Source: Polaromonas sp. (GTDB lineage: Bacteria; Pseudomonadota; Gammaproteobacteria; Burkholderiales; Burkholderiaceae_C). From it: DNA of 64,000 nucleotides. The notes beneath the pieces were generated by a model, which was given only the letters and a program-made list of their open reading frames with translations, was not told where the DNA came from and searched no databases. This document shows, piece by piece, positions 52,994 to 62,445 of the stretch (position 1 is the stretch's first letter; every line of letters begins with the position of its first letter). A program made the position numbers and the translations under genes. Location of the stretch: NCBI RefSeq assembly GCF_010365105.1, contig NZ_JAAFGZ010000007.1, forward strand, positions 182,496 to 246,495, given 5' to 3'.

Positions 52994-54232
52994 TCAGGCC
53001 GCCACGGGCAGCGCGGTGCGGCGCACCCGGCGCACGTTGAAGGCGCTGGCAATCAGCACGCCCTGCGTGAGCGCCAGCCCCAGCAGCACACCGCGGTACT
53101 GCCCATGGTCCATCATCACGCCAAAGATCAGCGGCGCCACTGCCTGGCCGATGTCCAGCCCCGCATAGACCACGCCGTAGACGCGGCCGGTCGCGTTTTC
53201 AGGCGTCGAGCGCTTGACCAGCAGGTCACGCGACGGCCCGGCCATGCCGGAGGCAAAACCCATCACGCCGAACAGCACCGGCACCACGCCCGGCGACACG
53301 TGGCCCAGCGCCAGCACCAGCGCCACCGCCGCCGCCACGCCATAGCCAATGCCCACGATGCGTTCGCAGCGCGTTGGATCGGCCGCCAGAAAACCGCCCA
53401 GCACCATGCCGCCAGCCGCGCACACCATGTACACCGTCAGGCAGACGGCGACCAGCGTCAGCGGCATGCCGTGCAGCTGGCGCGCCGCCTCGGGGGCAAA
53501 GGCCTGCACCACGCTGAGCACGATGGCATTCCAGAAGAAAAAGGCAAAGCACATCCAGACGGCCGGAATCTTCAGGAAATCCAGGTTGCCGCCCGCGGCA
53601 CTGGCACCTGCCACCGGCACGGCCGGCTGGAGCGCCAGCTTGTTGCGCTGAAGCAGCAAGACCAGCAGCACGGTAAACACCAGCACCCCGGCCGCCGCCA
53701 GCGCAATGCGCCAGGAAAAGGCAAACGTCAGGGACACCACCAGCGCTGGCGCCAGCGCCCAGCCCAGGCTGCCGGTGATGCCATGTACGCTGTAGGCATG
53801 GCCCAAGCGCGAGGCGCTGACCTTGCGGTTCAGCAGCGTGTAGTCGGCCGGATGAAACACGCCGTTGCCGATGCCACCGACCACCGCAAAACCCGCCAGC
53901 ATGGCGTAACTGGTGCTGATGGAATAGCCCAGCGCGGCAAAACCCAGCAACGCCAGGCCGCCAAACAGAATCGGACGCGGGCCGAAGCGGTCCACGACGA
54001 AGCCTGACAGCGCCTGCACCGCGCACGACACGACGAAAAAAATCGTCATCAGAAAACCGAGCTGTGCATAGCTGACGTCGAACGCCTCCTTGAGCCAGGG
54101 GAACAGCGGCGCCAGCAGCAACTGGCTGAAATGACTGGTCATATGGCCCAGCCCGACCAGGCCGATCACGCCGGCGTCACCGCGCAAGGAAGAAGCGCCG
54201 GCGGGCGGATGAAGGGTGCTTGAAGTGCTCAT
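52994..54232 (-). CDS. MFS transporter, Fsr-like
   Basis: A 412-residue major facilitator with 12 hydrophobic segments and the loop VDRFGPRPILFGG after the second helix. It resembles the fosmidomycin-resistance (Fsr) branch, which pumps small organic compounds, but substrate is not readable. The ATG at 54232 is preferred to an earlier in-frame start with non-homologous residues. Divergent from an AraC regulator 98 bp away, which may control it. Confidence 0.85.
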   Translation of the reverse strand: MSTSSTLHPPAGASSLRGDAGVIGLVGLGHMTSHFSQLLLAPLFPWLKEAFDVSYAQLGFLMTIFFVVSCAVQALSGFVVDRFGPRPILFGGLALLGFAALGYSISTSYAMLAGFAVVGGIGNGVFHPADYTLLNRKVSASRLGHAYSVHGITGSLGWALAPALVVSLTFAFSWRIALAAAGVLVFTVLLVLLLQRNKLALQPAVPVAGASAAGGNLDFLKIPAVWMCFAFFFWNAIVLSVVQAFAPEAARQLHGMPLTLVAVCLTVYMVCAAGGMVLGGFLAADPTRCERIVGIGYGVAAAVALVLALGHVSPGVVPVLFGVMGFASGMAGPSRDLLVKRSTPENATGRVYGVVYAGLDIGQAVAPLIFGVMMDHGQYRGVLLGLALTQGVLIASAFNVRRVRRTALPVAA

Positions 54233-54330
54233 GGCCTTATCGTAATATTGGCCCCGGAATTCTGAAATGCGACAAATCGTCATGTTTCATCGAATACCGG
54301 ACAACCGTAACGTCCCCCATTTCACTTCCC

Positions 54331-55173
54331 ATGCACCGCAACAGCCGCCTCCTGCCCGTTCCCATCGGCGACACTGGCCTGTCTACGCCCAGCCCCGCGC
54401 AGCCGGTGCGGGTCCGCTCGCGTTCCATGCCGGCCGACGCGCATTTCGAGCCGCATGCCCATGCGTGGGCGCAGCTGGCCTATTGCGCCAGCGGCGTGAT
54501 GCAGGTCACGGCCGAACAGACCCGGCCCGGCCACGACCGGGCGGAAGAAATCACCTACATCGTTCCGCCCTCGCGAGCGGTCTGGATTGCGCCGGCTGCC
54601 CACCACCACATCACGGTGCTGGAAGCGGCCGAGCTGCGCACGCTCTACCTGGACGCCAGCGCGACACCGTCGGGCTGGGAGGGCTGCCGCGTGCTGGTGG
54701 TGTCGCCGCTGCTGCGCGAACTGGTGCATGCGCTTGACGTCGGCGCCACTGCGCCCCGGCTGGGCGCACGCGAGCAATGGCTGAGCGCGCTGGTACTCGA
54801 TGAAATCGCCCGGGCCGACACCCAGGCACTGGGCGTTCCGATGCCGCATCCCGACACCGGCGACAAGCGGCTGCGCGCACTGTGCCAGGCGGTGCTGCGC
54901 GCGCCGTCCAAACGCGCCACGCTGGCTGGCTGGGCGGCCGACGTGGGCGCCAGCGAACGCACTGTAGCGCGGCTGTTTCGCGAGCAGCTTGGCCTGGGCT
55001 ACCAGCAATGGCGACAGCAGGCCATCCTGGCGCATGCGCTGCCGATGCTGGCACGTGGCGAGCCAGTGGGCAACGTCGCCGCCGCCAGCGGCTACGCCAG
55101 CGAAAGCGCTTTTTCCGCCATGTTCAAGGCCGCCATGGGCCAGCCGCCCAGCCAGTTCCATGACAAACGCTGA
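54331..55173 (+). CDS. AraC-family transcriptional regulator
   Basis: A 280-residue regulator. An N-terminal cupin sensory domain has HFEPHAHAWAQLAYCASG with metal-like His residues; the C-terminal AraC HTH has LAGWAADVGASERTVARLFRE and GNVAAASGYASESAFSAMFK. The ATG at 54331 begins the family N terminus. Faces the MFS gene, so it is a candidate for its activator or repressor. The effector is unknown. Confidence 0.87.
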   Translation: MHRNSRLLPVPIGDTGLSTPSPAQPVRVRSRSMPADAHFEPHAHAWAQLAYCASGVMQVTAEQTRPGHDRAEEITYIVPPSRAVWIAPAAHHHITVLEAAELRTLYLDASATPSGWEGCRVLVVSPLLRELVHALDVGATAPRLGAREQWLSALVLDEIARADTQALGVPMPHPDTGDKRLRALCQAVLRAPSKRATLAGWAADVGASERTVARLFREQLGLGYQQWRQQAILAHALPMLARGEPVGNVAAASGYASESAFSAMFKAAMGQPPSQFHDKR

Positions 55174-55191
55174 ATTGCAGTGCGCTGATTG

Positions 55192-55250
55192 GCTCTTTAA
55201 TTCATAGCTTCCTGCGCCCGTGGATAGTGCGCGAAAGCCTTTTTTGATTG
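55192..55250 (+). repeat. Dispersed repeat, copy 8
   Basis: CTTTAATTCATAGCTTCC, then TGCGCCCGTGGATAGTGCGC arms, then AAGCCTTTTTTGATTG. Lies between the AraC gene and the convergent aldehyde dehydrogenase gene, and could double as a terminator since the tail is T-rich. Confidence 0.8.
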
Positions 55251-55269
55251 AATTTTTCAAGCCAGGCCA

Positions 55270-56700
55270 TCAAATGATGCGCTTGAGCAACCCCATGACT
55301 TGGTCGAAGCGCCGGCCATACGGCGGATAAAACAGGTCGCCGCGCGCCCATTTCGACTGCAGCAGCACCGGCTTTTGGTGCGTCAACCGCAGAAAGCCGG
55401 CTTCACCGTGGTAGGCACCCCAGCCGCTGTCGCCCACGCCGCCGAACGGCAGTTGCGGGTGGGCAATGTGCATCAGCGTGTCGTTCACCGTCACGCCGCC
55501 GCTCACGGTGCGTTCCAGCACCTTGTGGCGGGCCGCCGCGTCGGTGCCAAACCAGTACAGCGCCAGCGGCCGGGACCGGGCATTGACCAACGCAATCGCC
55601 TCGTCCAGCGAGCGGTAGGCCAGCACCGGCAGGATCGGGCCGAAAATTTCCTCGTTCAGCAGCCGCGAATCGGGCGCCGGATGAAACACCAGCACCGGCG
55701 GCATCTGGCGCGACCCGCTGGCGGCAGCGGCATGGCCAGCGCCGGGGTTGACCACCTGCACCTGCGCGCTGCCGTTGCGCGCATCGTCGAGCAGCGCCTG
55801 CAGGCGCTGATGCTGGCGCGGATTGATGATGGCGGCGTAATCAGGGTTGCCTTCAATGCGCGGGAACAGCTTAGCCACGGCCCGCTCGAAGGCGTCGGCG
55901 AACTCTGTTTCGCGGCCGGCGGGCAGCAGCACGTAGTCGGGCGCGATGCAGGTCTGGCCGGCATTGAGCAGCTTGCCGTGGGCAATCTTCAGCGCCGCCT
56001 GGTCCAGGTCGCACGACGCGTCGATGATGCACGGCGACTTGCCGCCCAGTTCCAGCGTGGTCGGCGTCAGGTTGGCGGCAGCCGCAGCAGCCACCTTGCG
56101 GCCGACTGCCGTCGAGCCGGTGAAAAACAGGTGGTCGAACGGCAGGCTGGCAAAAGCCGCCGCCACGTCGCCGTCTCCCTGGACCACGCACAGTTCGTCG
56201 GACGCAAAGCTGCGGGCGATCAGTTCGGCCAGCAGCGCCGAGGTCTGCGGCGTCAGCTCGCTGGGCTTGAGCATCACCCGGTTGCCCGCTGCCAGCGCGG
56301 TGATGACCGGGCCGAGCGCCAGTTGCACCGGATAGTTCCATGGCGAAATCACGCCGACCACGCCCAGCGGCTGGCGCTGCATGAAAGCGCGCGCGGGCTG
56401 CAGGTACAGCGGCGTACGCACCCGTACCGGCTTCATCCAGCGGGCGAGGTTTTTCAGCGCGCCGGCCAGCAGCGTGCGCAGCACGAACAGGTCGGCAATC
56501 TCGGTCAGCTGCGGCGAGCGAACGCCAAAGTCGGCCTGCACCGCCTGCGCCAGCGCCGCGCCGTGCTGCTCCAGCAGCGCGCGGATTTTCAGCAGCCGCT
56601 CGCGGCGCAGTGCCAGCGGCACTTCGGCCCGGGCACGGCTGGCGCGGTGCTGGGCTTCGAACAGGGAATGCAGACTGGAGGGCGACGGGCTGGAAATCAT
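55270..56700 (-). CDS. Coniferyl-type aldehyde dehydrogenase
   Basis: A 476-residue aldehyde dehydrogenase. Active-site residues are Glu217 in TLELGGKSP and Cys251 in NAGQTCIAP; the NAD(P) region has ISPWNYPVQ (119-127) and FTGSTAVGRK. It matches the CalB/coniferyl aldehyde dehydrogenase class and may oxidise aromatic or long-chain aldehydes. The ATG at 56700 starts at the homology; a long in-frame extension upstream is not homologous. Divergent from creA. Confidence 0.88.
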   Translation of the reverse strand: MISSPSPSSLHSLFEAQHRASRARAEVPLALRRERLLKIRALLEQHGAALAQAVQADFGVRSPQLTEIADLFVLRTLLAGALKNLARWMKPVRVRTPLYLQPARAFMQRQPLGVVGVISPWNYPVQLALGPVITALAAGNRVMLKPSELTPQTSALLAELIARSFASDELCVVQGDGDVAAAFASLPFDHLFFTGSTAVGRKVAAAAAANLTPTTLELGGKSPCIIDASCDLDQAALKIAHGKLLNAGQTCIAPDYVLLPAGRETEFADAFERAVAKLFPRIEGNPDYAAIINPRQHQRLQALLDDARNGSAQVQVVNPGAGHAAAASGSRQMPPVLVFHPAPDSRLLNEEIFGPILPVLAYRSLDEAIALVNARSRPLALYWFGTDAAARHKVLERTVSGGVTVNDTLMHIAHPQLPFGGVGDSGWGAYHGEAGFLRLTHQKPVLLQSKWARGDLFYPPYGRRFDQVMGLLKRII

Positions 56701-56788
56701 CCACCCATGATAGGGGCGGCCCGCTTTGTACATTAGAGGTCTGGCTCCAGCGCCAAAACCTGTTCGGCGCTCTTTCAAGGACTTTTCC

Positions 56789-57310
56789 ATGCACACATCC
56801 ACCGCTTCCCCACTTTCCCCCGTTCCGCGCCACTGGCGCCGCGCCGCCCTGGCGGCCACCCTGGTCCTGAGCGGCTGCGGCCTTTCCAGCGCCGAGGAAG
56901 TCGGCGCGGTCGACACCGTCTTCAAGTTCATCGGCCCCGACCACAAGATCGTTGTCGATGCCTACGACGACCCCAAGGTCAGCGGCGTGACCTGCTATGT
57001 GTCGCGCGCCAAGACCGGCGGCATCAAGGGCGCCTTCGGCCTGGCAGAGGACAAGTCCGATGCGTCGATTGCCTGCCGCCAGACCGGCGTCATCAGCTTT
57101 GCCGGCGGCAAGCCGCTGGACAAGCAGGAAGAAATGTTCAGCGAGCGCATTTCGCTGGTCTTCAAGCGGCTGCGCGTGGTGCGCATGGTCGATGCCAAGC
57201 GCAACACGCTGGTCTACCTGACCTATTCGGACCGGCTGATCGAAGGCTCGCCGCAAAACAGCGTGACCGCCGTTCCGGTGCCTGCCACCACACCGATTCC
57301 GGTGAAATAG
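56789..57310 (+). CDS. creA: CreA family lipoprotein-like protein
   Basis: A 173-residue protein with the CreA core: [20 protein letters not shown], then [19 protein letters not shown], then [15 protein letters not shown]. The N terminus has a hydrophobic segment ending VLSGCG, a likely lipobox. CreA is a conserved periplasmic protein of unknown function, linked to carbon sensing in enterics by name only. Divergent from the aldehyde dehydrogenase gene. Confidence 0.9.
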   Translation: MHTSTASPLSPVPRHWRRAALAATLVLSGCGLSSAEEVGAVDTVFKFIGPDHKIVVDAYDDPKVSGVTCYVSRAKTGGIKGAFGLAEDKSDASIACRQTGVISFAGGKPLDKQEEMFSERISLVFKRLRVVRMVDAKRNTLVYLTYSDRLIEGSPQNSVTAVPVPATTPIPVK

Positions 57311-57426
57311 CCAAACAAGCCGATGGCCTACACGGCGGCCTGATGCAGCGCAGTAAATGCGGTGCGGTTTTGCGCTAAGGTACTTGCTGGCCCGCCCTGG
57401 GTCGTCTCTGCACTGGGAAAGCCTTC

Positions 57427-58428
57427 ATGGAATTCAAGGATTACTACACCGTCATGGGCCTGGCCCGCGACGCCTCGCCTGACGACATCAAGCGCGCCTA
57501 CCGCAAGCTGTCGCGTAAATACCATCCCGATGTCAGCAAGGAAAAAGACGCAGAAGCGCGCTTCAAGCAGCTTGGCGAAGCCTATGAAGTGCTGAAAGAC
57601 CCGGAAAAGCGCACCGCCTACGACCAGTTGGGCCAGCACTGGAAGGAAGGCCAGGAATTCCGTCCGCCGCCCGGCTGGAACGCCGGCGCCGAACATGCCG
57701 GCCGCAGCGCACCGCGCGATTTCCAGGGCGGTGGGGACGGCGACTACAGCGACTTTTTCGAGTCGCTGTTCCGCCAGGGGTTCGCCAGCGGCGGCAGTGC
57801 AGGCCATGCAAGCAACCGCGCGGGCGCCGGCGGCCAGCGCGCCCGCTACAGCGCCGCCGGCGAAGACCGCCATGCCAAGATCCTCATCGATCTGGAAGAC
57901 GCCTACAGCGGCGCCACCCGCACCATCAGCCTGCGCGTGCCCGAAATGGACGACCAGGGCCATGTCGTCCCGCGAGAGCACCAGATCAGCTTCAGCGTGC
58001 CCAAGGGCATCCGCGCCGGACAGCACATACGCCTGGCCGGCCAGGGCGCGCCCGGAGTGGGCGGCGGCGGCGCGGGCGACCTGTACCTTGACGTGGAATT
58101 CAATCCGCACCTGCTGTACCGGGTGGAGCAGCGCGATGTTTACCTGGACCTGCCCGTGGCGCCATGGGAAGCCGCGCTCGGCGCCAATGTGGAAGCGCCC
58201 ACGCCCACCGGGCGCGTCGAAGTGACGGTGCCGCCCGGCTCGGCAGCCGGGCGCAAGCTGCGGCTCAAGGGACGCGGCCTGCCGGGCAGCACGCCGGGCG
58301 ACTTTTACTTCGTGCTGCAAATTTCCGTGCCGGCTGCCGACAGCGACAGCGCCAAGGCGTTCTACGAAGGCATGGCCACGCAGTTCAACTCCTTCAAACC
58401 CAGAGCCAAACTGGAAGGCCAGCCATGA
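57427..58428 (+). CDS. cbpA: DnaJ-type co-chaperone CbpA
   Basis: A 333-residue class-II J-protein. The J domain spans residues 4-70 with HPD at 33-35, then a Gly/Phe-like linker, then two CTD substrate-binding domains ([39 protein letters not shown]). It stimulates DnaK and binds curved DNA in E. coli. ATGA overlap with cbpM, its known inhibitor. Confidence 0.93.
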   Translation: MEFKDYYTVMGLARDASPDDIKRAYRKLSRKYHPDVSKEKDAEARFKQLGEAYEVLKDPEKRTAYDQLGQHWKEGQEFRPPPGWNAGAEHAGRSAPRDFQGGGDGDYSDFFESLFRQGFASGGSAGHASNRAGAGGQRARYSAAGEDRHAKILIDLEDAYSGATRTISLRVPEMDDQGHVVPREHQISFSVPKGIRAGQHIRLAGQGAPGVGGGGAGDLYLDVEFNPHLLYRVEQRDVYLDLPVAPWEAALGANVEAPTPTGRVEVTVPPGSAAGRKLRLKGRGLPGSTPGDFYFVLQISVPAADSDSAKAFYEGMATQFNSFKPRAKLEGQP

Positions 58429-58751
58429 CCACCGACTTCCAACTTGTACAAATCACCGGACTGATCCTCGAAGACCAGAGCGAACTGCGCCTTGACGACC
58501 TGTGCCGAGCCTGCGCCGCGCAGGTCGAGCGCATTGTCGAGCTGGTGGATGTGGGACTGCTGACACCCTCCGGCACCGCGCCCGGCGAATGGCGCTTCAC
58601 CGGCGTCCATTTGCACCGCGCCCGCGTGGCGTTGCGGCTGGAAAGCGACCTGGGCGTGAACCTGGCCGGCGCCGCACTGGCGCTGGAACTGCTCGACGAG
58701 CTGGACACGCTGCGCGCCCGCGTTGAGCGGCTCGAAGCCAGCGGGCGCTAA
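58425..58751 (+). CDS. cbpM: Chaperone modulator CbpM
   Basis: A 108-residue MerR-like helical protein that binds CbpA's J domain and blocks it. Features are [40 protein letters not shown] and a coiled-coil tail with [18 protein letters not shown]. Coupled to cbpA by the 4-bp overlap. Confidence 0.92.
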   Translation: MTTDFQLVQITGLILEDQSELRLDDLCRACAAQVERIVELVDVGLLTPSGTAPGEWRFTGVHLHRARVALRLESDLGVNLAGAALALELLDELDTLRARVERLEASGR

Positions 58752-58840
58752 GCACCCAAGCCGTCATTGCACAGGCAAAAATGACGGACGTGTCGAATTC
58801 ATGATGCAAGGAATCGTCTGCCTGAACCCCAAGCGGTTTG

Positions 58841-58864
58841 ACGCCTGCGCCCACTGGCAGGCGT
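58841..58864 (+). terminator. Probable terminator after cbpM
   Basis: A perfect 8-bp stem ACGCCTGC/GCAGGCGT with an 8-base loop, followed by ACTAAATTTTCG, a weak T run. Confidence 0.5.
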
Positions 58865-58876
58865 ACTAAATTTTCG

Positions 58877-58934
58877 AATAAAAAGGTTGATTGCGCATGC
58901 CCAGCGGGCGCTTGCAGCTATTCAATCCATAGCA
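58877..58934 (-). repeat. Dispersed repeat, copy 9
   Basis: Minus strand: TGCTATGGATTGAATAGCTGC, AAGCGCCCGCTGGGCATGCGC arms, AACCTTTTTATTCG tail. Confidence 0.8.
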
Positions 58935-59171
58935 TTCATCAAAAACAGCGCAACAGGTGGTGATGCGAGCCGCTTCGAATCCTGCGCCACGCCAACACCT
59001 CATGCGGCCCGCCCGCACCAGCCACAAACACTTACAGTGCAAGGGCCGGTTCGCGTTTAACGTGATCAGATTTGCTGCTCCGGTTTGACAGCGCATCCCC
59101 CTCCCTTTTTGGCACGGCGCTGAACCTGCGGGATTCGTTGTCATCCTTCATCGCCTTCATCAAGGGCTTTC

Positions 59172-60251
59172 ATGAACCTTCATGTTTTCGATTCAACACC
59201 GGCTGGCTTCAAAGCGGCCGCCCTTGTACTTGCGGTGCTGGCGCTGCTGTCGGCTTGCGGCGGCGGCAGCGATGGCGATGGCGTCCTGCCGATGGCGACG
59301 CCTGTCCAGACGGCCACGCCTGCTTCGCCGAACCCTTCGCTCGTGACCACGCCGACCGCGCCGACGACCTATGCGCCGGGCAGCGAGGAACTGGCGGCCT
59401 ATCAGCTGCTCAACGCCGAGCGCGGGCTCTGCGGTTTCGGGCTGCTGACCGCCAGCGCGCCGCTGGACGCAGCGGCCCGGGCGCATGCCGACTACCTGAT
59501 CGTCAACAGCCTGAATTCGCACCTTGAAGACGCCAGCCGGTTTCCGGAAGGCTTTACCGGCACCAACCCGGCTGCGCGTGTCAGGGCGCAGGGTTATGCC
59601 GACCTGGGCGGCGTGACCGACGAATTCGCTTTTTTCACGTCCGGCAATGCAGCATTGCCCAAGCGCGGCATCGGCGTGATGGGCATTCGCGGGCTGTTGA
59701 ATGCGCCCTGCCACCTGAATGGGCTGATGAGCGGCTACCGCGATGTCGGCGTGGCGGTGCGCTCCCGGGACGACACCGGCAAGGGCCAACCCGGCGTTTT
59801 TGTGCAGGTCAACGCGGCCTACACCATCTCCGCCGGCCCGCAACGGCTGGGCAGCAGCGACGTGCAGACCTACCCCTGCGAAGGCACGGGCGGCGTGAAC
59901 CCCCAACTGACCAACGAAACGCCGAACCCGGTGCCCGGCCGGGACCTGCGCACGGCGCCACTGGGTTCGACCGTTTACATTGCGGTGCGCGAAGGCAACC
60001 GGCTGGCCATCACCCGAGCAGCCATGACGCGGGCGGCTACCGGGGAAGCCGTGGTGCTGCGCACGCCGGTCACATCGGCCAACGATCCCTACGGACCCTG
60101 CCTGACCGGCTGCTTCGGGCCGCACCAGGCCTATGTCGTGCCGGACGCGCCCTTGCTGCCGGACACGGCCTATACCGTGATGCTAGGCGGCACCAACAAC
60201 GGCACGGCCTTCAGCCGCAGTTTCAGCTTCTCGACCGGCAGCGGCAGCTAA
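59172..60251 (+). CDS. CAP/SCP-domain lipoprotein
   Basis: A 359-residue lipoprotein with lipobox LLSACG (Cys29), a Pro/Thr-rich low-complexity linker (about residues 40-70), and a CAP domain (about 75-215) with YQLLNAERGLCGFG, ARAHADYLIVNS and GMRGL-like GVMGIRGLLNAPCHLNGL. A C-terminal beta-rich domain (about 220-359) with PGRDLRTAPLG and TAYTVMLGGTNNG follows. The CAP family is linked to cell-wall and secreted functions but catalysis is unproven. Function here is unknown. Confidence 0.85.
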   Translation: MNLHVFDSTPAGFKAAALVLAVLALLSACGGGSDGDGVLPMATPVQTATPASPNPSLVTTPTAPTTYAPGSEELAAYQLLNAERGLCGFGLLTASAPLDAAARAHADYLIVNSLNSHLEDASRFPEGFTGTNPAARVRAQGYADLGGVTDEFAFFTSGNAALPKRGIGVMGIRGLLNAPCHLNGLMSGYRDVGVAVRSRDDTGKGQPGVFVQVNAAYTISAGPQRLGSSDVQTYPCEGTGGVNPQLTNETPNPVPGRDLRTAPLGSTVYIAVREGNRLAITRAAMTRAATGEAVVLRTPVTSANDPYGPCLTGCFGPHQAYVVPDAPLLPDTAYTVMLGGTNNGTAFSRSFSFSTGSGS

Positions 60252-60688
60252 AGCCTCTGGCAGGCATTGCCAGGTCAGGTTTTGCAATAAAAACACCGTT
60301 TACGCATGACTGGCGTGTGCTTTCAGCTATCAAAATAAAAGCGTTTGGCACCTCGGCATGCAGTGCCAATGCTGGCGGTTTGAACACCCCACCTCGGCAG
60401 CAAGTCCTACCCCCGCTACCCATAACCTGCAGCGCCTGCGTGATGGGCGCTTACCGGCTGAAATGGTGAATTCTTACTTTCAGACGCATACAGGCGCATT
60501 AGGCTTGAAGGCAAATCTCCACGCTTTTTTTGCTTTAGATCTGCTGATTTTTTCTACGGGGACCACTGGATGACCTACCTTCACCTGCCCGCCTCGGGCT
60601 TCGTTGCAATACCGCTGAGCCCGGCATGCTGTGTTTATCGGCATGACAACACTTCATTGTCTTTGCGCAACGGCACGTTTGATCGTGA
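60252..60688. other. Intergenic region of 437 bp
   Basis: A small hairpin CTGGCA/TGCCAG (60257-60273) lies just after the CAP lipoprotein gene; a dispersed-repeat copy follows (60283-60342). The remaining 340 bp presumably holds the promoter of the GT2 cassette, but I see no clear -35/-10 pair, operator or RNA. No credible gene. Confidence 0.6.
60283..60342 (-). repeat. Dispersed repeat, copy 10
   Basis: Minus strand: TTTTATTTTGATAGCTG, AAAGCACACGCC ... GCGTAAACGG arms, GTTTTTATTGCAA tail. More diverged than the others, but the block order holds. Confidence 0.65.
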
Positions 60689-61384
60689 ATGTCCCGCATG
60701 CTCGGCATAGTCATACCGGTCCACAACGAAGAGGCGTGGCTGACCAGCTGCCTGCAGGCAGTTATCCAGGCAGCGGCATCGCCCAAGCTTCACCGCGAAA
60801 TCGTGCATACCCTGGTCGTGCTGGACAGCTGCACCGATGGCAGCGCCTGCATTGCAGCCAGTTTTGGCATTCAAACACTCCAGGTGCAGGCGCGCAATGT
60901 CGGCATTGCCCGCGCCACCGGTGCCCAGCACTGCCTGGACATGGGCGCGCGCTGGCTGGCCTTTACCGACGCCGACACGCGGGTCTCGCCCGACTGGCTG
61001 GCCGAGCAGCTCGACCAGGACAGCGACGCGGTCTGCGGCACGGTGACCGTCAACGACTGGAGCGGACATGCGCCACAACTGGCATTGCGTTTCAAGGCCA
61101 GCTACAACGACGCGCACGGTCACCGGCATGTTCACGGTGCGAACCTGGGCGTCAGCGCCCAGGCTTACCGCGACGCCGGCGGATTTCCACCGCTGGCCTG
61201 CAGCGAGGACGTGGCGCTGGTGCAGGCGCTGCAGGCGCGCGGTGCCTCGATTGCCTGGTCGGCCGCTCCGCGCGTGGTCACCAGCGCCCGCAAGAATTTC
61301 CGTGCAGCGGGCGGCTTTGGCGCCACCTTGCTCCACGGATTTCCTGAAGCGGGACTGGCTAACGAGGGGGCTGCATGCGCCTAG
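60689..61384 (+). CDS. Short GT2 family glycosyltransferase
   Basis: A 231-residue GT-A glycosyltransferase. The start is GIVIPVHNEEAWLTSCLQA, LVVLDSCTDGS follows, and the metal/nucleotide motif is DAD (residues 94-96) in AFTDADTRVSPDW. No membrane helices, so it is probably soluble. Which sugar and acceptor are not readable. The ATG at 60689 is used; an alternative is 9 bp on. The stop overlaps the next gene by 10 bp. First gene of the cassette. Confidence 0.82.
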   Translation: MSRMLGIVIPVHNEEAWLTSCLQAVIQAAASPKLHREIVHTLVVLDSCTDGSACIAASFGIQTLQVQARNVGIARATGAQHCLDMGARWLAFTDADTRVSPDWLAEQLDQDSDAVCGTVTVNDWSGHAPQLALRFKASYNDAHGHRHVHGANLGVSAQAYRDAGGFPPLACSEDVALVQALQARGASIAWSAAPRVVTSARKNFRAAGGFGATLLHGFPEAGLANEGAACA

Positions 61385-62445
61385 CCGACTGCCCTGAGCG
61401 CGCGCCTGCAGTCAGCGAGGGCGTGCCCGCACCGCTTCACGAGCAAGAGGTTGCCCGCAATCTGCATGAACTCATTCACGCCGGCCTGGCCGAATTGCCA
61501 GCACCCGGTAGCGGCCGCACGCTTGAACGCTGGCAGGCGCTGGCGCGGGTTGGAGCGCAGGACTTGTCGCTGGCCAAGCTGTTCGAGGGCCACACCGATG
61601 CACTGGCCATCATGCGCGAGCTGGGTGCGCCGCCAGCGCCGTCAGGTTCAAGCTGGGGCATGTGGGCAGCCGAACCACCCGATGCCAGGGTGATTTTTCA
61701 GTCGCTTGAGAACGACGCGCGTGATACCGGCGTAACTGATGTCGGGTACAGCGTGCAGCTTGATGGCCGCAAGGCCTGGTGCTCGGGAGCCCGGTCGGTG
61801 TCGCACGGCCTGCTCACGGTCTGGCGCCCTGACGGAACCGGACCCTTTCTGGCCAGCGTGGCGATGCACCAGCCCGGCGTGCAGGTGTCAAAAGAAGGCT
61901 GGCCGGCCATAGGCATGGCAGCCAGCGCCAGCGTCGATGTGGTTTTTTCATCCGCCCGTGCGCAACTGGTCGGCCAAGAAGGCGCCTACCTGGCCCGGCC
62001 TGGGTTCTGGCACGGCGGCGCAGGCATTGCAGCCTGCTGGCTGGGCGGCGCGCAGGCACTGGCGCACGCGTTGTGGCAAGCCACGTCTCAAGGCCGCCCA
62101 AGCGACAAAAACCTGCTGCGCCATATGGCCCTTGGCAAGGTGGACCTGGCGTTGCAGCACACCGCTGCACTGCTGCGCGAGGCAGCTGCCTGGATCGACG
62201 CGCAGCCTGCGGCCGATGCCAGCGCGCTGGCCCTGCGGGTGCGCCTGAGTGCCGAAGCCAGCGCGGATCGGGTTCTGGCCCAAGCCGGCCGGTCACTGGG
62301 CGCAGCCCCTTTTTGCAAGGACGCCAGCTTTGCCCGCATGGCCTGCGACCTGCCCGTGTATCTGCGCCAAAGCCATGCCGAGCGCGATTTTGCGGCGCTA
62401 GGCCAACGGGTTGCCGCGCAAGGCCCCGAGTCATGGGCGCTGTAG
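61375..62445 (+). CDS. Acyl-CoA dehydrogenase-like protein
   Basis: A 356-residue protein matching the acyl-CoA dehydrogenase fold, slightly short of the usual 380. FAD-contacting strands are suggested by GVTDVGYSVQLDGRKAWCSG and SWGMWAAEPPDARV; the C-terminal helical bundle has WLGGAQALAHALWQ. I could not place the catalytic Glu with confidence, so it may be a redox enzyme on a carrier-bound or non-CoA substrate. Overlaps both neighbours (10 bp and 13 bp). Confidence 0.78.
   Translation: MRLADCPERAPAVSEGVPAPLHEQEVARNLHELIHAGLAELPAPGSGRTLERWQALARVGAQDLSLAKLFEGHTDALAIMRELGAPPAPSGSSWGMWAAEPPDARVIFQSLENDARDTGVTDVGYSVQLDGRKAWCSGARSVSHGLLTVWRPDGTGPFLASVAMHQPGVQVSKEGWPAIGMAASASVDVVFSSARAQLVGQEGAYLARPGFWHGGAGIAACWLGGAQALAHALWQATSQGRPSDKNLLRHMALGKVDLALQHTAALLREAAAWIDAQPAADASALALRVRLSAEASADRVLAQAGRSLGAAPFCKDASFARMACDLPVYLRQSHAERDFAALGQRVAAQGPESWAL

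Larger units (their letters stand above)
58752..59171. other. Intergenic region of 420 bp
   Basis: It holds an inverted repeat CCGTCATT/AATGACGG (58761-58768, 58780-58787), a probable terminator (58841-58864), a dispersed-repeat copy (58877-58934) and about 230 bp of leader before the CAP lipoprotein gene in which I see no further element. Confidence 0.6.
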